Origin: Candidatus Gallibacteroides avistercoris
GTDB lineage: Bacteria; Bacteroidota; Bacteroidia; Bacteroidales; CHK158-818
Direction of reading: 5' to 3'
Assembly (NCBI GenBank): GCA_018714665.1
Contig: DVNA01000009.1
Location: 1-7,499 of the forward strand
Length of the DNA: 7,499 nucleotides
The stretch's first letter is position 1. Every line of letters starts with the position of its first letter. Made by a program: the position numbers and the translations under genes. Under the pieces are notes generated by a model, which was not told the DNA's origin, did no database searches, and saw only the letters and a program-made list of their open reading frames with translations. Shown in pieces: positions 1 through 6,553 of the stretch.

Positions 1-733
1 TACTACCATCGCCCTTCCGGAAGCTCAGACAAACCTGATGAAATCTCTTGTAAAAGCCAACATACCCACCATCTTCGTCATGATGACCGGTAGTGCCCTT
101 GCTATCGACTGGGAAGCTCAAAACATACCGGCCATCATCAATGCCTGGTACGGCGGGCAAGCGGCAGGAACCGCCATTGCCGATGTCTTGTTTGGCGACT
201 ACAACCCGGCCGGAAGATTACCGGTAACGTTCTACCGCAGCGACAGCGATCTTCCCGATTTCCACTCCTACGATATGACCAACCGCACCTATCGTTACTT
301 CAAAGGAGAAGCGCTCTTCCCGTTTGGGTACGGATTGAGCTACACCTCGTTTGATTACGATAACCTGAAAGTGGAAGACAATGCCACTACCCAAGGCATG
401 GATGTCTCCATCGATGTAAAGAACAGCGGCAGTATGGATGGAGAAGAGGTAGTCCAACTATACGTTACTCACGAAACCGACCAACGTGCCCCCTTGTTCG
501 CCCTGAAAGGATTTGAACGGATCAAGCTGAAAGCCGGAGAATCAAAAACCGTTAAGTTTCACCTCTCCCCCCGAGAACTGGCCTTGGTAAATGAAAAGGG
601 AGAATCTATCGCCTCTCCGGGGACAATCAAACTTACTGTTGGCGGATGCTCTCCTACCGTAGAGCTGAAATCCAAGGGATTACTCAAAGAAACGACAGTC
701 CAAGTAGCCGGAGAGCCGATCTATCTGGATTAA
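1..733 (+). CDS. GH3 family glycoside hydrolase (beta-glucosidase/beta-xylosidase type), 3' part only
   Basis: The reading frame is open from base 2 to the TAA at 731-733 and has no start in the window, so the first ATG at 38 is internal; 243 codons are visible. This is the C-terminal part of a family 3 glycosidase, which removes beta-linked glucose or xylose from the non-reducing ends of oligosaccharides, usually in the periplasm. The end of the alpha/beta sandwich domain is seen, with AWYGGQAAG (visible residues 48-56), then GDYNPAGRLPVTF, and the family signature PFGYGLSYT (107-115). A fibronectin III-like domain follows at about 120-235 (NSGSMDGEEVVQLYV, LKGFERIKLKAGES). The stretch YDMTNRTYRYF before the signature recalls the beta-xylosidase-like branch, but substrate cannot be decided because the N-terminal barrel with the nucleophile lies outside. 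The family call is safe; the substrate is open. A strong terminator follows at once. Confidence 0.95.
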   Translation, partial: TTIALPEAQTNLMKSLVKANIPTIFVMMTGSALAIDWEAQNIPAIINAWYGGQAAGTAIADVLFGDYNPAGRLPVTFYRSDSDLPDFHSYDMTNRTYRYFKGEALFPFGYGLSYTSFDYDNLKVEDNATTQGMDVSIDVKNSGSMDGEEVVQLYVTHETDQRAPLFALKGFERIKLKAGESKTVKFHLSPRELALVNEKGESIASPGTIKLTVGGCSPTVELKSKGLLKETTVQVAGEPIYLD

Positions 734-753
734 AAAAACAAGAATTACACCCC

Positions 754-804
754 ATAAAAAAGCGAACAGCCTTTTATTAAGGAAGGCTGTTCGCTTTTTT
801 ATTT
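754..804 (+). terminator. Intrinsic terminator after the GH3 gene
   Basis: A 13-bp perfect GC-containing stem, AGCGAACAGCCTT (761-773) with AAGGCTGTTCGCT (783-795), closes a 9-nt loop and is followed by a run of six T (795-800). A-rich bases on the left also pair with the T-run, so the perfect match extends to 754-773 with 783-802, 20 bp in all. Because A-run and T-run flank the stem symmetrically it could also stop minus-strand transcription, although no minus-strand gene approaches from the right here. It separates the GH3 unit from the TPR gene. Confidence 0.93.
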
Positions 805-846
805 CACAACACGACCGAGATTCAAAACAAAAAAAGCCAATCTAAA

Positions 847-877
847 TTGATAATCCCATTATCTATTCTTACCTTTA
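847..877 (+). promoter_or_regulatory. Bacteroidetes-type promoter for the TPR gene
   Basis: TTG at 847-849 is followed after exactly 20 bp by TACCTTTA at 870-877, which matches the Bacteroides consensus (TTG at -33, TAnnTTTG at -7, spacing 19-21) except for the last base. Transcription would start near 883-888 and leave a leader of about 50 nt before the ATG at 939. It lies just after the terminator of the preceding gene, so the TPR gene is probably its own transcription unit. The match is read from the sequence; activity is inferred. Confidence 0.6.
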
Positions 878-938
878 TGCAGGGATTTGGACTGTTCATA
901 AAAAAAACATATCCATACCTACATCAATATTCATAACA

Positions 939-1820
939 ATGATTCCGATGAAAAAGGCCTGCATTTTTATCATCTTATTCGCTTCTCTGGTAAACCTGGC
1001 AATGGCTCAGGACAACCTGACCCAATTGAAAAGAAAAGCGGAAATGCACTTCCACAACGCAGAATGGAAAGATGCTCTACCTACATACGAACTCATCCTT
1101 TCGTTTCCGAATGCAGATATTTCATCCTATATCAACGCCATTATTACATCGTTAGAACTCGACACACTACCGGTAGCCATAAAATGGGTAGAAAATGCCC
1201 TACTCAACCAGATATCACTAGATACATTATTGACAAAGACAGAGGTACAAACTCGACAACTGGATACCAGCCATCACTTCGAGAAACTGTTACTGGGATT
1301 AAAACAGGAGATACCTGACCTATCGCCCCGCATCAACCAATACCTATCCCAATACTACCAATTCAGGCATCAATATACCAAACAGATTGACGTGTTGCAT
1401 GAGATGATCGACAAGTCGCCTCGGAATATTTCCCTCATAAAGGAGATCGCCTTTGCCTTTTATAATAACGGAGATAGCGAAAACGCACTGGCCCATTTCG
1501 AGGAGGTCCTGATATACGCACCCGACGACTTGGAAGCCAACCTCTTCATGGGCAGTTACTATTACATAAAAGGGAAAGAAAAAATGACAAAACTATACGA
1601 AGCATATCATAATATTCCAACTCCCAACCGAATGCAATTTGCTCAATACAGACGAGGCCGGGAAGAGGTAAAGGATCATGAACTGGCATTGGCCTCGAAA
1701 TACATGAACCAAGCCAACCAAGTAAAATCGACAAAAGCTATCCGGGATATTTTATATGATATTTATGTATTAAACTCGGATGTAGAAAAAGCCGAAATGC
1801 TCAAAAGACGATCAAAATAG
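939..1820 (+). CDS. Secreted tetratricopeptide-repeat (TPR) protein, function unknown
   Basis: The 293-residue product begins with a Sec signal peptide: basic KK at 5-6, a hydrophobic stretch at about 7-21 and a likely signal peptidase I site after AMA (21-23), so export to the periplasm is expected. The only early cysteine (residue 8) precedes the hydrophobic core and is not a lipobox. TPR-like helices are seen at about 30-60 (KAEMHFHNAEWKDALPTYE) and most clearly at 162-195 (AFYNNGDSENALAHFEEVL, ending in P-D-D), with further helical pairs up to a basic tail (KRRSK). No catalytic motif is seen, so a scaffold or protein-interaction role is the best inference. An in-frame ATG at 948 would also give a normal signal peptide (MKKACIF) and may be the true start; neither has a clear Shine-Dalgarno. 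The last 9 bp overlap the end of birA on the other strand. I do not recognise a named gene. Confidence 0.85.
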   Translation: MIPMKKACIFIILFASLVNLAMAQDNLTQLKRKAEMHFHNAEWKDALPTYELILSFPNADISSYINAIITSLELDTLPVAIKWVENALLNQISLDTLLTKTEVQTRQLDTSHHFEKLLLGLKQEIPDLSPRINQYLSQYYQFRHQYTKQIDVLHEMIDKSPRNISLIKEIAFAFYNNGDSENALAHFEEVLIYAPDDLEANLFMGSYYYIKGKEKMTKLYEAYHNIPTPNRMQFAQYRRGREEVKDHELALASKYMNQANQVKSTKAIRDILYDIYVLNSDVEKAEMLKRRSK

Positions 1821-2549
1821 GAACTCTACCTCCTTAAACGCATACATTCGTTCTGCGCCATCTGTCCGCTGCAACACCAAATGCCCGGAAGGAAGTATTG
1901 CTTTGATACAAGCTTTAAAAACGCCTGACTCATCTTTAAACGGGAAATAACCGTTTTTCCGAAAAAGCCGGTCAATATAACATTGTTCTATCTCTGCCCT
2001 GCCATGAATCGTTTTTGTTTGTTCATACCGAAACACGATCCGTTCACAAACGCGCTCCAACCATTCGGACAACGAGAACTCCCGGCCGGTAATCTGTATC
2101 AGGGAAACCGGATTGGGGGCATCCGAGACAAATCTTTGCTGGTTGATATTCAGGCCAATCCCCACGATACTGGAATCCAGGTATTTTCCATGCAGGTCAT
2201 TTTCTATCAACATTCCCCCGAACTTCTTCTCTTTCCAATATATATCATTGGGCCATTTGATAAAGAAATCCGAAGCCACCGTCTCGAACGTCTCGACCAC
2301 CGCTAATGAAACAGCTTGCGATAAGACAAACGAGAGGGATGCCATCAGATGAGAAGGATAGAGCAACATACTGAATGTTAGATTTTTCCCTCTTTCTGTT
2401 TCCCACGAGTTTCCTTTCTGACCCCTGCCTGCCAGCTGTGCATCAGCCACAATTACACACCCTTCGGGCTGCCTCTCTTTTTGCTGTAAATCCCGCAGGA
2501 AAGTGTTAGTCGAGGCGGTTTCCTGCAAATGAATAACGGAATATTTCAT
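1812..2549 (-). CDS. birA: Biotin--[acetyl-CoA-carboxylase] ligase, monofunctional
   Basis: This enzyme makes biotinyl-5'-AMP from biotin and ATP and attaches biotin to the carrier lysine of biotin-dependent carboxylases in the cytoplasm. The 245-residue protein shows the expected motifs in order: ETASTN (10-15), the biotin/adenylate loop GRGQKGNSW (41-49), KWPNDIYW (98-105), GGMLIE (111-116) and GIGLNIN (130-136), then a C-terminal SH3-like segment (about 195-245). It has no N-terminal winged-helix domain, so unlike E. coli BirA it should not act as the biotin-operon repressor. It is the last gene of the minus-strand operon. Its ATG overlaps the TGA of the preceding mmcQ-like gene by 4 bp (ATGA), which suggests coupled translation. 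Its TGA lies inside the end of the convergent TPR gene, and no terminator is obvious. Confidence 0.95.
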   Translation of the reverse strand: MKYSVIHLQETASTNTFLRDLQQKERQPEGCVIVADAQLAGRGQKGNSWETERGKNLTFSMLLYPSHLMASLSFVLSQAVSLAVVETFETVASDFFIKWPNDIYWKEKKFGGMLIENDLHGKYLDSSIVGIGLNINQQRFVSDAPNPVSLIQITGREFSLSEWLERVCERIVFRYEQTKTIHGRAEIEQCYIDRLFRKNGYFPFKDESGVFKACIKAILPSGHLVLQRTDGAERMYAFKEVEFLF

Positions 2550-2908
2550 TGTATCTGTTCTTCTAACGGTTTTCGCTTATATTGAGGAAGTTTTTTTATA
2601 ACTTCTCGATAAGAATGGAATATCCACGATGTTATCAGCTCGCTATCCAATCGTTCTGACAAATAAATCGAATTCCAATATTTTTTATTCAGATGATATC
2701 CTGGCTGTACCTCAGCGTACCGTTCGCGCAATTCTATTGCCAATACAGGATCACACTTTACCATAACAAACACCGGCATGGCGTCCAGTGGCAGGAACAA
2801 AAAAATCTTTCCGGCCACCTTAAACACCAGCGTCTCCTCATCGAAGGGAAACGATTCGGAAACCTCGGGCAAACTTAAACAATATTCCCTGACCTCTTCT
2901 ATATTCAT
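2546..2908 (-). CDS. MmcQ/YjbR family protein (CyaY-like fold)
   Basis: This small cytoplasmic protein of 120 residues is full length for the MmcQ/YjbR family. Family hallmarks seen are an N-terminal helix (MNIEEVREYCLSLPEVSESF), the FPF(D)xxTLVFKVxGKIF strand pair, the VKCDP segment, the loop PGYHLNKKYWNSI (about 69-81), and the SYREVIKKLP helix near the C-terminus. The family adopts a double-wing, CyaY-like fold and is generally suspected to bind DNA, but no firm biochemical role is known, so none is assigned. It sits 9 bp after yraN and overlaps the start of birA by 4 bp, so the three are surely co-transcribed. Co-transcription with birA does not in itself imply a biotin role. The family assignment is confident and the function is not. 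Confidence 0.9.
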   Translation of the reverse strand: MNIEEVREYCLSLPEVSESFPFDEETLVFKVAGKIFLFLPLDAMPVFVMVKCDPVLAIELRERYAEVQPGYHLNKKYWNSIYLSERLDSELITSWIFHSYREVIKKLPQYKRKPLEEQIQ

Positions 2909-2917
2909 GCAAATCTT

Positions 2918-3283
2918 CTAATTCAACGGAGGGAAAAACGCATCCTCTATCTGCTCTATCTCATACCCATCGGGGCGTTGTAGCAATGACATGACATCGA
3001 AACGGACATCCAACGACAAATTATGCATCCGAATATAAGCATCGGCCGCATATACAATCCGGCGAATCTTGGCCGGAGTAATCGCCTCCTCAGGAAATCC
3101 ATATTGATTGTTTTGCCGTGTTTTTACTTCAATAAACACCAGAACCGTTCCCTTCTGAGCGACAATATCCAATTCCAATTTGCCGCTACGCCAGTTCATC
3201 TCCCGAATGGTATATCCCTTTCCCTGCAAATACTCGCACGCGGCCTTCTCTCCCGACGCCCCCAACCGATTATGCTCTGCCAT
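2918..3283 (-). CDS. yraN: YraN family (UPF0102) predicted endonuclease-like protein
   Basis: The 121-residue protein has the standard length and motifs of UPF0102: N-terminal LGASGEKAACEYL with E12, then NWRSGKLELDIVAQ with D39, then VFIEVKTRQ with E52 and K54. E12, D39 and the ExK pair form a PD-(D/E)xK-type nuclease active-site arrangement as in Holliday-junction resolvase-like folds. The conserved FPEEAITPAKIRRI helix follows, and the C-terminal strand carries RFDVMSL. All predicted catalytic acids are kept, so it should be active if the family is. The cellular role is poorly defined; DNA processing is an inference from the fold. It lies 7 bp downstream of the antiporter gene and 9 bp upstream of the MmcQ-like gene within the minus-strand operon. 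Confidence 0.93.
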   Translation of the reverse strand: MAEHNRLGASGEKAACEYLQGKGYTIREMNWRSGKLELDIVAQKGTVLVFIEVKTRQNNQYGFPEEAITPAKIRRIVYAADAYIRMHNLSLDVRFDVMSLLQRPDGYEIEQIEDAFFPPLN

Positions 3284-3290
3284 CTTCGTT

Positions 3291-4799
3291 TTACAACTTG
3301 TTCTTATAAATACTGTAATCGTCTATACCCAACCGATCATATACCAGTTTCAACTCCTCTTCATTTTCAGAAATGACCAACAATTTATCATGCTCGTAGA
3401 GACGGGTTTTCCCTTTGGGAATCAAAAAATTATTATCCCGTTTGATCATAACCACCAGGGTGTTGTCCGGTAACGGGATATCCATCAGACAATCGCCCAT
3501 GGACAACAGTTTATCGGTCACCTTTATTTCTGAAATAATCGACTTGATTCCTTCGGGCAACTCCACTCCAAATTCGGTATCTTTTTTCTCCTCCGGAGCA
3601 GCCAATCCCAGCAATTGTGCAGAATAAGAAACGGTAGTACCCTGTACTACCAGCGACAAAATGGTAATAAAGAAAACAATATTGAATATCTGATTGGAAT
3701 TTTCCACACCCGCAATCACCGGATAAGTAGCAAATATAATGGGAACGGCTCCCCTCAGCCCTACCCACGATACAAACAAACGGGATTTGAGATTTAATTT
3801 GCGGAACGGCAGCAAGCAAAGGAATACACTCAACGGACGAGCAAAAACAATCATAAAAGCACCTATCAAGAGCGCCGGCAAAGCTATCCCGAGCAGTTCG
3901 TGCGGATTAACCAATAATCCCAAGGTCAAGAACATGATGATTTGAAACAACCAGGCAAATCCGTCGAAAAAAGTAGAGATATTCTTTTTGAAAACAATCG
4001 ATTTGTTTCCCACTACCAGACCGGCAATATATACGGCCAAATATCCGTTTCCGTTGAGCAAATCCGTAAAGGCAAAGGTAAAGAAGACAAAGGCCAACAA
4101 CAGGATGGGATAAAATGAATGATTGCTGATATTGATCCGGTTAATGAACCATACCGCAGCCAATCCCAACAAATACCCGCACAAGGCTCCGATGGAAAAT
4201 TGAATCAACAATGCCGATAAAATGGTATTTACGCTGAATTCCCCCGACTGTATGACTTGTATCAAAACAATGGTAAGCATATAGGCCATCGGATCATTGC
4301 TACCACTCTCCAACTCCAACATCGGTCGAAGGTTATGGCGCAGGTTCAGATTCTTGGACCGGAGGATGGCAAATACCGAGGCCGAATCGGTAGATGACAT
4401 AACCGCCGCCAACAACAGCGATGCCGTAAACGAAAACGACAAAGAAGAAAGCGGCGAATTGGAAAGCCCGTATATAAACAACCCCACAAAGAGGGTGGTA
4501 GCCAATACTCCTACGGTAGAGAGCAATATCCCCGGCCACACCACCGGACGAATATCCTTGACCTGCGTATCCATCCCTCCGGAAAATAGGATAACGCTCA
4601 ATGCTACCATCCCGATAAACTGTGCCTCTTGGGCATTATGGAACTGAATACCTAATCCGTCGCTGCCAAAGAGCATCCCGACAACCAAAAAAAGCAACAG
4701 TACGGGAACACCCAGGCGATAACCCGTTTTCCCGACAACCACACTGACAAATAATAATATGGAACCTATTAATAAGATATTTTCAGAAGAGAAAATCAT
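3291..4799 (-). CDS. nhaP2: CPA1-family potassium/proton antiporter with C-terminal RCK_C domain
   Basis: This inner-membrane cation/H+ exchanger is of the NhaP2/CvrA type and is expected to move K+ (possibly Na+) against protons for ion and pH balance. From the chosen start it has 502 residues. The first about 400 are highly hydrophobic with a dozen or so membrane segments. Transport-site motifs are seen at SSTDSASVF (135-143, T137-D138) and ELESGSNDPMAY (162-173, N168-D169), followed later by a conserved VGLRGAVPI loop-helix. A soluble RCK_C/TrkA-C-like domain fills about 421-491 (PDNTLVVMIKRD, PKGKTRLYEHDKLLVI) and suggests gating by a bound ligand. The open frame extends upstream to a TTG at 4862, but that TTG coincides with a probable -33 element and a -7 element lies at 4837-4830, so the ATG at 4799 is preferred; the protein then begins MIFSSENILLIGSILL, as usual in the family. 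It is the first gene of the operon with yraN, mmcQ-like and birA. Ion preference is inferred. Confidence 0.92.
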   Translation of the reverse strand: MIFSSENILLIGSILLFVSVVVGKTGYRLGVPVLLLFLVVGMLFGSDGLGIQFHNAQEAQFIGMVALSVILFSGGMDTQVKDIRPVVWPGILLSTVGVLATTLFVGLFIYGLSNSPLSSLSFSFTASLLLAAVMSSTDSASVFAILRSKNLNLRHNLRPMLELESGSNDPMAYMLTIVLIQVIQSGEFSVNTILSALLIQFSIGALCGYLLGLAAVWFINRINISNHSFYPILLLAFVFFTFAFTDLLNGNGYLAVYIAGLVVGNKSIVFKKNISTFFDGFAWLFQIIMFLTLGLLVNPHELLGIALPALLIGAFMIVFARPLSVFLCLLPFRKLNLKSRLFVSWVGLRGAVPIIFATYPVIAGVENSNQIFNIVFFITILSLVVQGTTVSYSAQLLGLAAPEEKKDTEFGVELPEGIKSIISEIKVTDKLLSMGDCLMDIPLPDNTLVVMIKRDNNFLIPKGKTRLYEHDKLLVISENEEELKLVYDRLGIDDYSIYKNKL

Positions 4800-4829
4800 A
4801 CCAATAAACAATTTAACAAGAATGAAATG

Positions 4830-4862
4830 CAAATATACAAATAAAATACCCAGCGACGGCAA
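4830..4862 (-). promoter_or_regulatory. Probable promoter of the antiporter-yraN-mmcQ-birA operon
   Basis: On the minus strand TATATTTG (4837 down to 4830) fits the TAnnTTTG -7 consensus fully, and TTG (4862-4860) lies 22 bp upstream, slightly longer than the usual 19-21. Transcription would begin around 4820-4825 and leave a leader of about 20-25 nt before the ATG at 4799. This placement is also the main argument against the upstream TTG start of the antiporter. Confidence 0.55.
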
Positions 4863-4913
4863 CGATTCCTGGATTTCTGCCCAAGACCGATCTCCATTAC
4901 CGGAAAGAATTTG

Positions 4914-4921
4914 TACCTTTG
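4914..4921 (+). promoter_or_regulatory. -7 element of the tadA promoter
   Basis: TACCTTTG matches the Bacteroidetes -7 consensus TAnnTTTG exactly. No TTG is found 19-21 bp upstream, so the -33 half is degenerate or absent. Transcription from here would start near 4926-4931, some 12-17 nt before the tadA ATG at 4943. The in-frame TTG at 4919-4921 lies inside the element and so cannot be in the mRNA. The element is divergent from the antiporter promoter; the two -7 motifs are about 76 bp apart. Confidence 0.6.
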
Positions 4922-4942
4922 TATAACAGATTTAATACAAAT

Positions 4943-5383
4943 ATGGATTATTCGGACGAACATTTCATGAAACTGGCCTTGGCCGAGGCACAAAAAGCAC
5001 AAAAAGAGGGAGAAATACCGGTAGGGGCCGTCATTGTCTGTAACCGGATGGTAATAGCCCGGGCACATAATTTGACAGAGGCTCTCTGCGACATTACCGC
5101 CCATGCCGAGATGCAGGCCATTACAGCTGCCGCAAACCGGTTAGGAGGAAAATATTTGACCGATTGCACGTTGTATGTAACGCTGGAACCTTGTGTGATG
5201 TGTGCCGGAGCCCTCGGATGGTCGCAAATATCCCGTATCGTGTATGGAGCCAAAGATGAAAAAAAGGGATATTCCCGTTTCGCTTCGAACGCATTACATC
5301 CCAAAACGGCCATAACTGCTGGTGTATTGGAAACGGAATGTGTCGAATTGATAACCTCTTTTTTTAAACAAAAACGACGTTAA
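4943..5383 (+). CDS. tadA: tRNA(adenosine34) deaminase TadA
   Basis: TadA converts adenosine 34 to inosine in the anticodon wobble position of tRNA-Arg(ACG), allowing one tRNA to read several codons; it is a zinc enzyme of the cytidine deaminase superfamily. From the ATG at 4943 the protein has 146 residues, normal for the family. Seen are EIPVGAVIV (24-32), the zinc/catalytic HAE (54-56, H54 ligand and E56 proton shuttle) and EPCVMC (82-87, zinc ligands C84 and C87), followed by the typical VYGAKDEKKG and the ALHPKT segment. A start eight codons upstream (TTG at 4919) is rejected because it falls within the -7 promoter element. It stands divergent to the antiporter operon and 164 bp before yqgF, and is probably its own unit. 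Confidence 0.96.
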   Translation: MDYSDEHFMKLALAEAQKAQKEGEIPVGAVIVCNRMVIARAHNLTEALCDITAHAEMQAITAAANRLGGKYLTDCTLYVTLEPCVMCAGALGWSQISRIVYGAKDEKKGYSRFASNALHPKTAITAGVLETECVELITSFFKQKRR

Positions 5384-5530
5384 AATCATCCTCTTTGCCA
5401 TACGATACCAACAAGCGATCTGCCATTTCAGCACAAAACGATGGAAAAGCCATATTACTTTATCAAAACATCAAAAACGACATTTCCTACACACTCCCTA
5501 TACGAACCGTACACCTTTTTATTTTTTTCG

Positions 5531-5538
5531 TATCTTTG
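5531..5538 (+). promoter_or_regulatory. -7 element of the yqgF-def promoter
   Basis: TATCTTTG is a perfect TAnnTTTG -7 motif and ends only 9 bp before the yqgF ATG at 5548. The mRNA would therefore have almost no 5' leader. No TTG is seen 19-21 bp upstream; a T-rich stretch (5516-5528) precedes it instead. The 164-bp tadA-yqgF gap holds nothing else that I can support. Confidence 0.6.
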
Positions 5539-5547
5539 TACCCAGAT

Positions 5548-5970
5548 ATGGCGCGTATATTATCGATCGATTACGGACAAAAACGAACGGGAATAGCCGT
5601 TACAGATCCGTTGCAAATTATTGCAAACGGCGTTACGACCGTGCCCTCGGAGCAGATTATCGACTTTCTCAGAACATATCTGCAAACAGAACAAGTAGAA
5701 ACAATCGTGGTAGGGTTGCCTAAACAAATGAACAACGAACCCTCTGAGAACATGAGACGTATCAAACCGTTTGTCCAGAAATTAAAGGCAACATTTCCCG
5801 ATATTCCTATTGTATATTTCGATGAACGTTTCACCTCTACCCTGGCTCATCGTACCATGCTGGAAGGAGGTATGAAAAAGAAAGAGCGGCAAAACAAAGC
5901 CAAGGTAGATGAAATAAGCGCCGTAATCATATTGCAAGGATATTTGGAAAGTAAAAAACAACATTTATAA
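5548..5970 (+). CDS. ruvX: YqgF/RuvX, putative pre-16S rRNA nuclease (RNase H-like fold)
   Basis: The YqgF family has a RNase H/RuvC-like fold; it was named as a putative Holliday junction resolvase and in E. coli is linked to maturation of the 16S rRNA 5' end. The 140 residues from the ATG at 5548 match the family length. Visible motifs are SIDYGQKRTGIAVTD (6-20) with catalytic D8, IVVGLP (53-58), the DERFTS motif (92-97, E93 the likely second acid) and KVDEISA (119-125, D121 the third acid). The frame runs open a further 51 codons upstream to a TTG at 5395, but that extension has low-complexity, non-conserved sequence and contains the -7 element at 5531, so it is not used. The stop is 3 bp before the def ATG, which makes a two-gene operon. 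Confidence 0.95.
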   Translation: MARILSIDYGQKRTGIAVTDPLQIIANGVTTVPSEQIIDFLRTYLQTEQVETIVVGLPKQMNNEPSENMRRIKPFVQKLKATFPDIPIVYFDERFTSTLAHRTMLEGGMKKKERQNKAKVDEISAVIILQGYLESKKQHL

Positions 5971-5973
5971 CAT

Positions 5974-6531
5974 ATGATATTACCTGTTTACTTATACGGA
6001 CAACCTGTCTTGCGGAAAGTGGCAGAAGAGATCTCTCCCGATTATAAAGGCCTGCCCGAACTGATAAAAAACATGTATGAAACCATGTACCAATCAGAAG
6101 GTATAGGATTGGCTGCCCCCCAAGTGGGATTAAGCATCCGGTTGATTGTCATCGATGCCGACGTAATGGCCGAATCATTTCCCGAATGTAAAGATTTCAA
6201 GATAACCCTGATCAACCCCAATATCTTAGAGAAAACCGGTAACAACGTATCCTTTGAAGAGGGATGTTTGAGCTTGCCGGGAATTCACGAAAACGTAACA
6301 CGCCCCGACAAAGTAACGGTAAGCTATCTCGACGAAAATTTCCAACCTCAGACAAAAACATTTGAAGGATTTCAGGCCAGAGTAGTACAACACGAATACG
6401 ACCACCTGGACGGAAAAATGTTTATCGACCACGTTTCGTTGATACGCAAACAGCTGATCAAATCGAAACTCAACAACATCGTCAAAGGAAAAGTCAAATG
6501 CGACTACCGGACAAAAGCCGTATCCAAATAA
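5974..6531 (+). CDS. def: Peptide deformylase
   Basis: Peptide deformylase removes the formyl group from the N-terminal methionine of new proteins at the ribosome exit, using a metal ion, normally Fe2+. The 185-residue protein carries all three family motifs: GIGLAAPQVG (43-52), EGCLSLPG (96-103, metal ligand C98) and QHEYDHLDG (139-147, ligands H140 and H144, catalytic E141). Length and the short basic C-terminal tail fit Bacteroidales type enzymes. It begins 3 bp after the yqgF stop and is probably translated from the same mRNA. There is nothing abnormal in the active site. Confidence 0.97.
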   Translation: MILPVYLYGQPVLRKVAEEISPDYKGLPELIKNMYETMYQSEGIGLAAPQVGLSIRLIVIDADVMAESFPECKDFKITLINPNILEKTGNNVSFEEGCLSLPGIHENVTRPDKVTVSYLDENFQPQTKTFEGFQARVVQHEYDHLDGKMFIDHVSLIRKQLIKSKLNNIVKGKVKCDYRTKAVSK

Positions 6532-6534
6532 AAA

Positions 6535-6553
6535 GGGGTGTATGTTACACCTC
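6535..6553. terminator. Weak hairpin after def, possible terminator
   Basis: GGTGTA (6537-6542) and TACACC (6546-6551) form a stem with a 3-nt loop; one G-U and one G-C pair can extend it to 8 bp. On the + strand no T-run follows, so it is a poor intrinsic terminator for def. Read on the minus strand, a T-rich stretch would follow, but no minus-strand gene comes from that side. It may only be an RNA 3'-end stabiliser or chance. Confidence 0.3.

Noticed and set aside
1064..1318. 84-codon open frame inside the TPR gene in another + frame
   Set aside because: Shadow of the TPR gene, with no upstream signal or recognisable motif; the other long out-of-frame stretches opposite birA, the antiporter, tadA, yqgF and def are the same kind of artefact.
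4800..4862. N-terminal extension of the antiporter by 21 residues from a TTG at 4862
   Set aside because: The TTG overlaps a likely -33 element, and a perfect -7 motif lies inside the extension; family members start at the downstream methionine.
5395..5547. 51-codon N-terminal extension of yqgF from a TTG at 5395
   Set aside because: The family protein begins at the ATG at 5548. The extension is not conserved-looking and includes the TATCTTTG promoter element and a T-rich tract.
5441..5596. Small ATG-initiated frame of 51 codons in the tadA-yqgF gap, running into yqgF
   Set aside because: No ribosome-binding site, a composition of chance AT-rich sequence, overlap with yqgF in another frame and its promoter inside it; no family resemblance seen.
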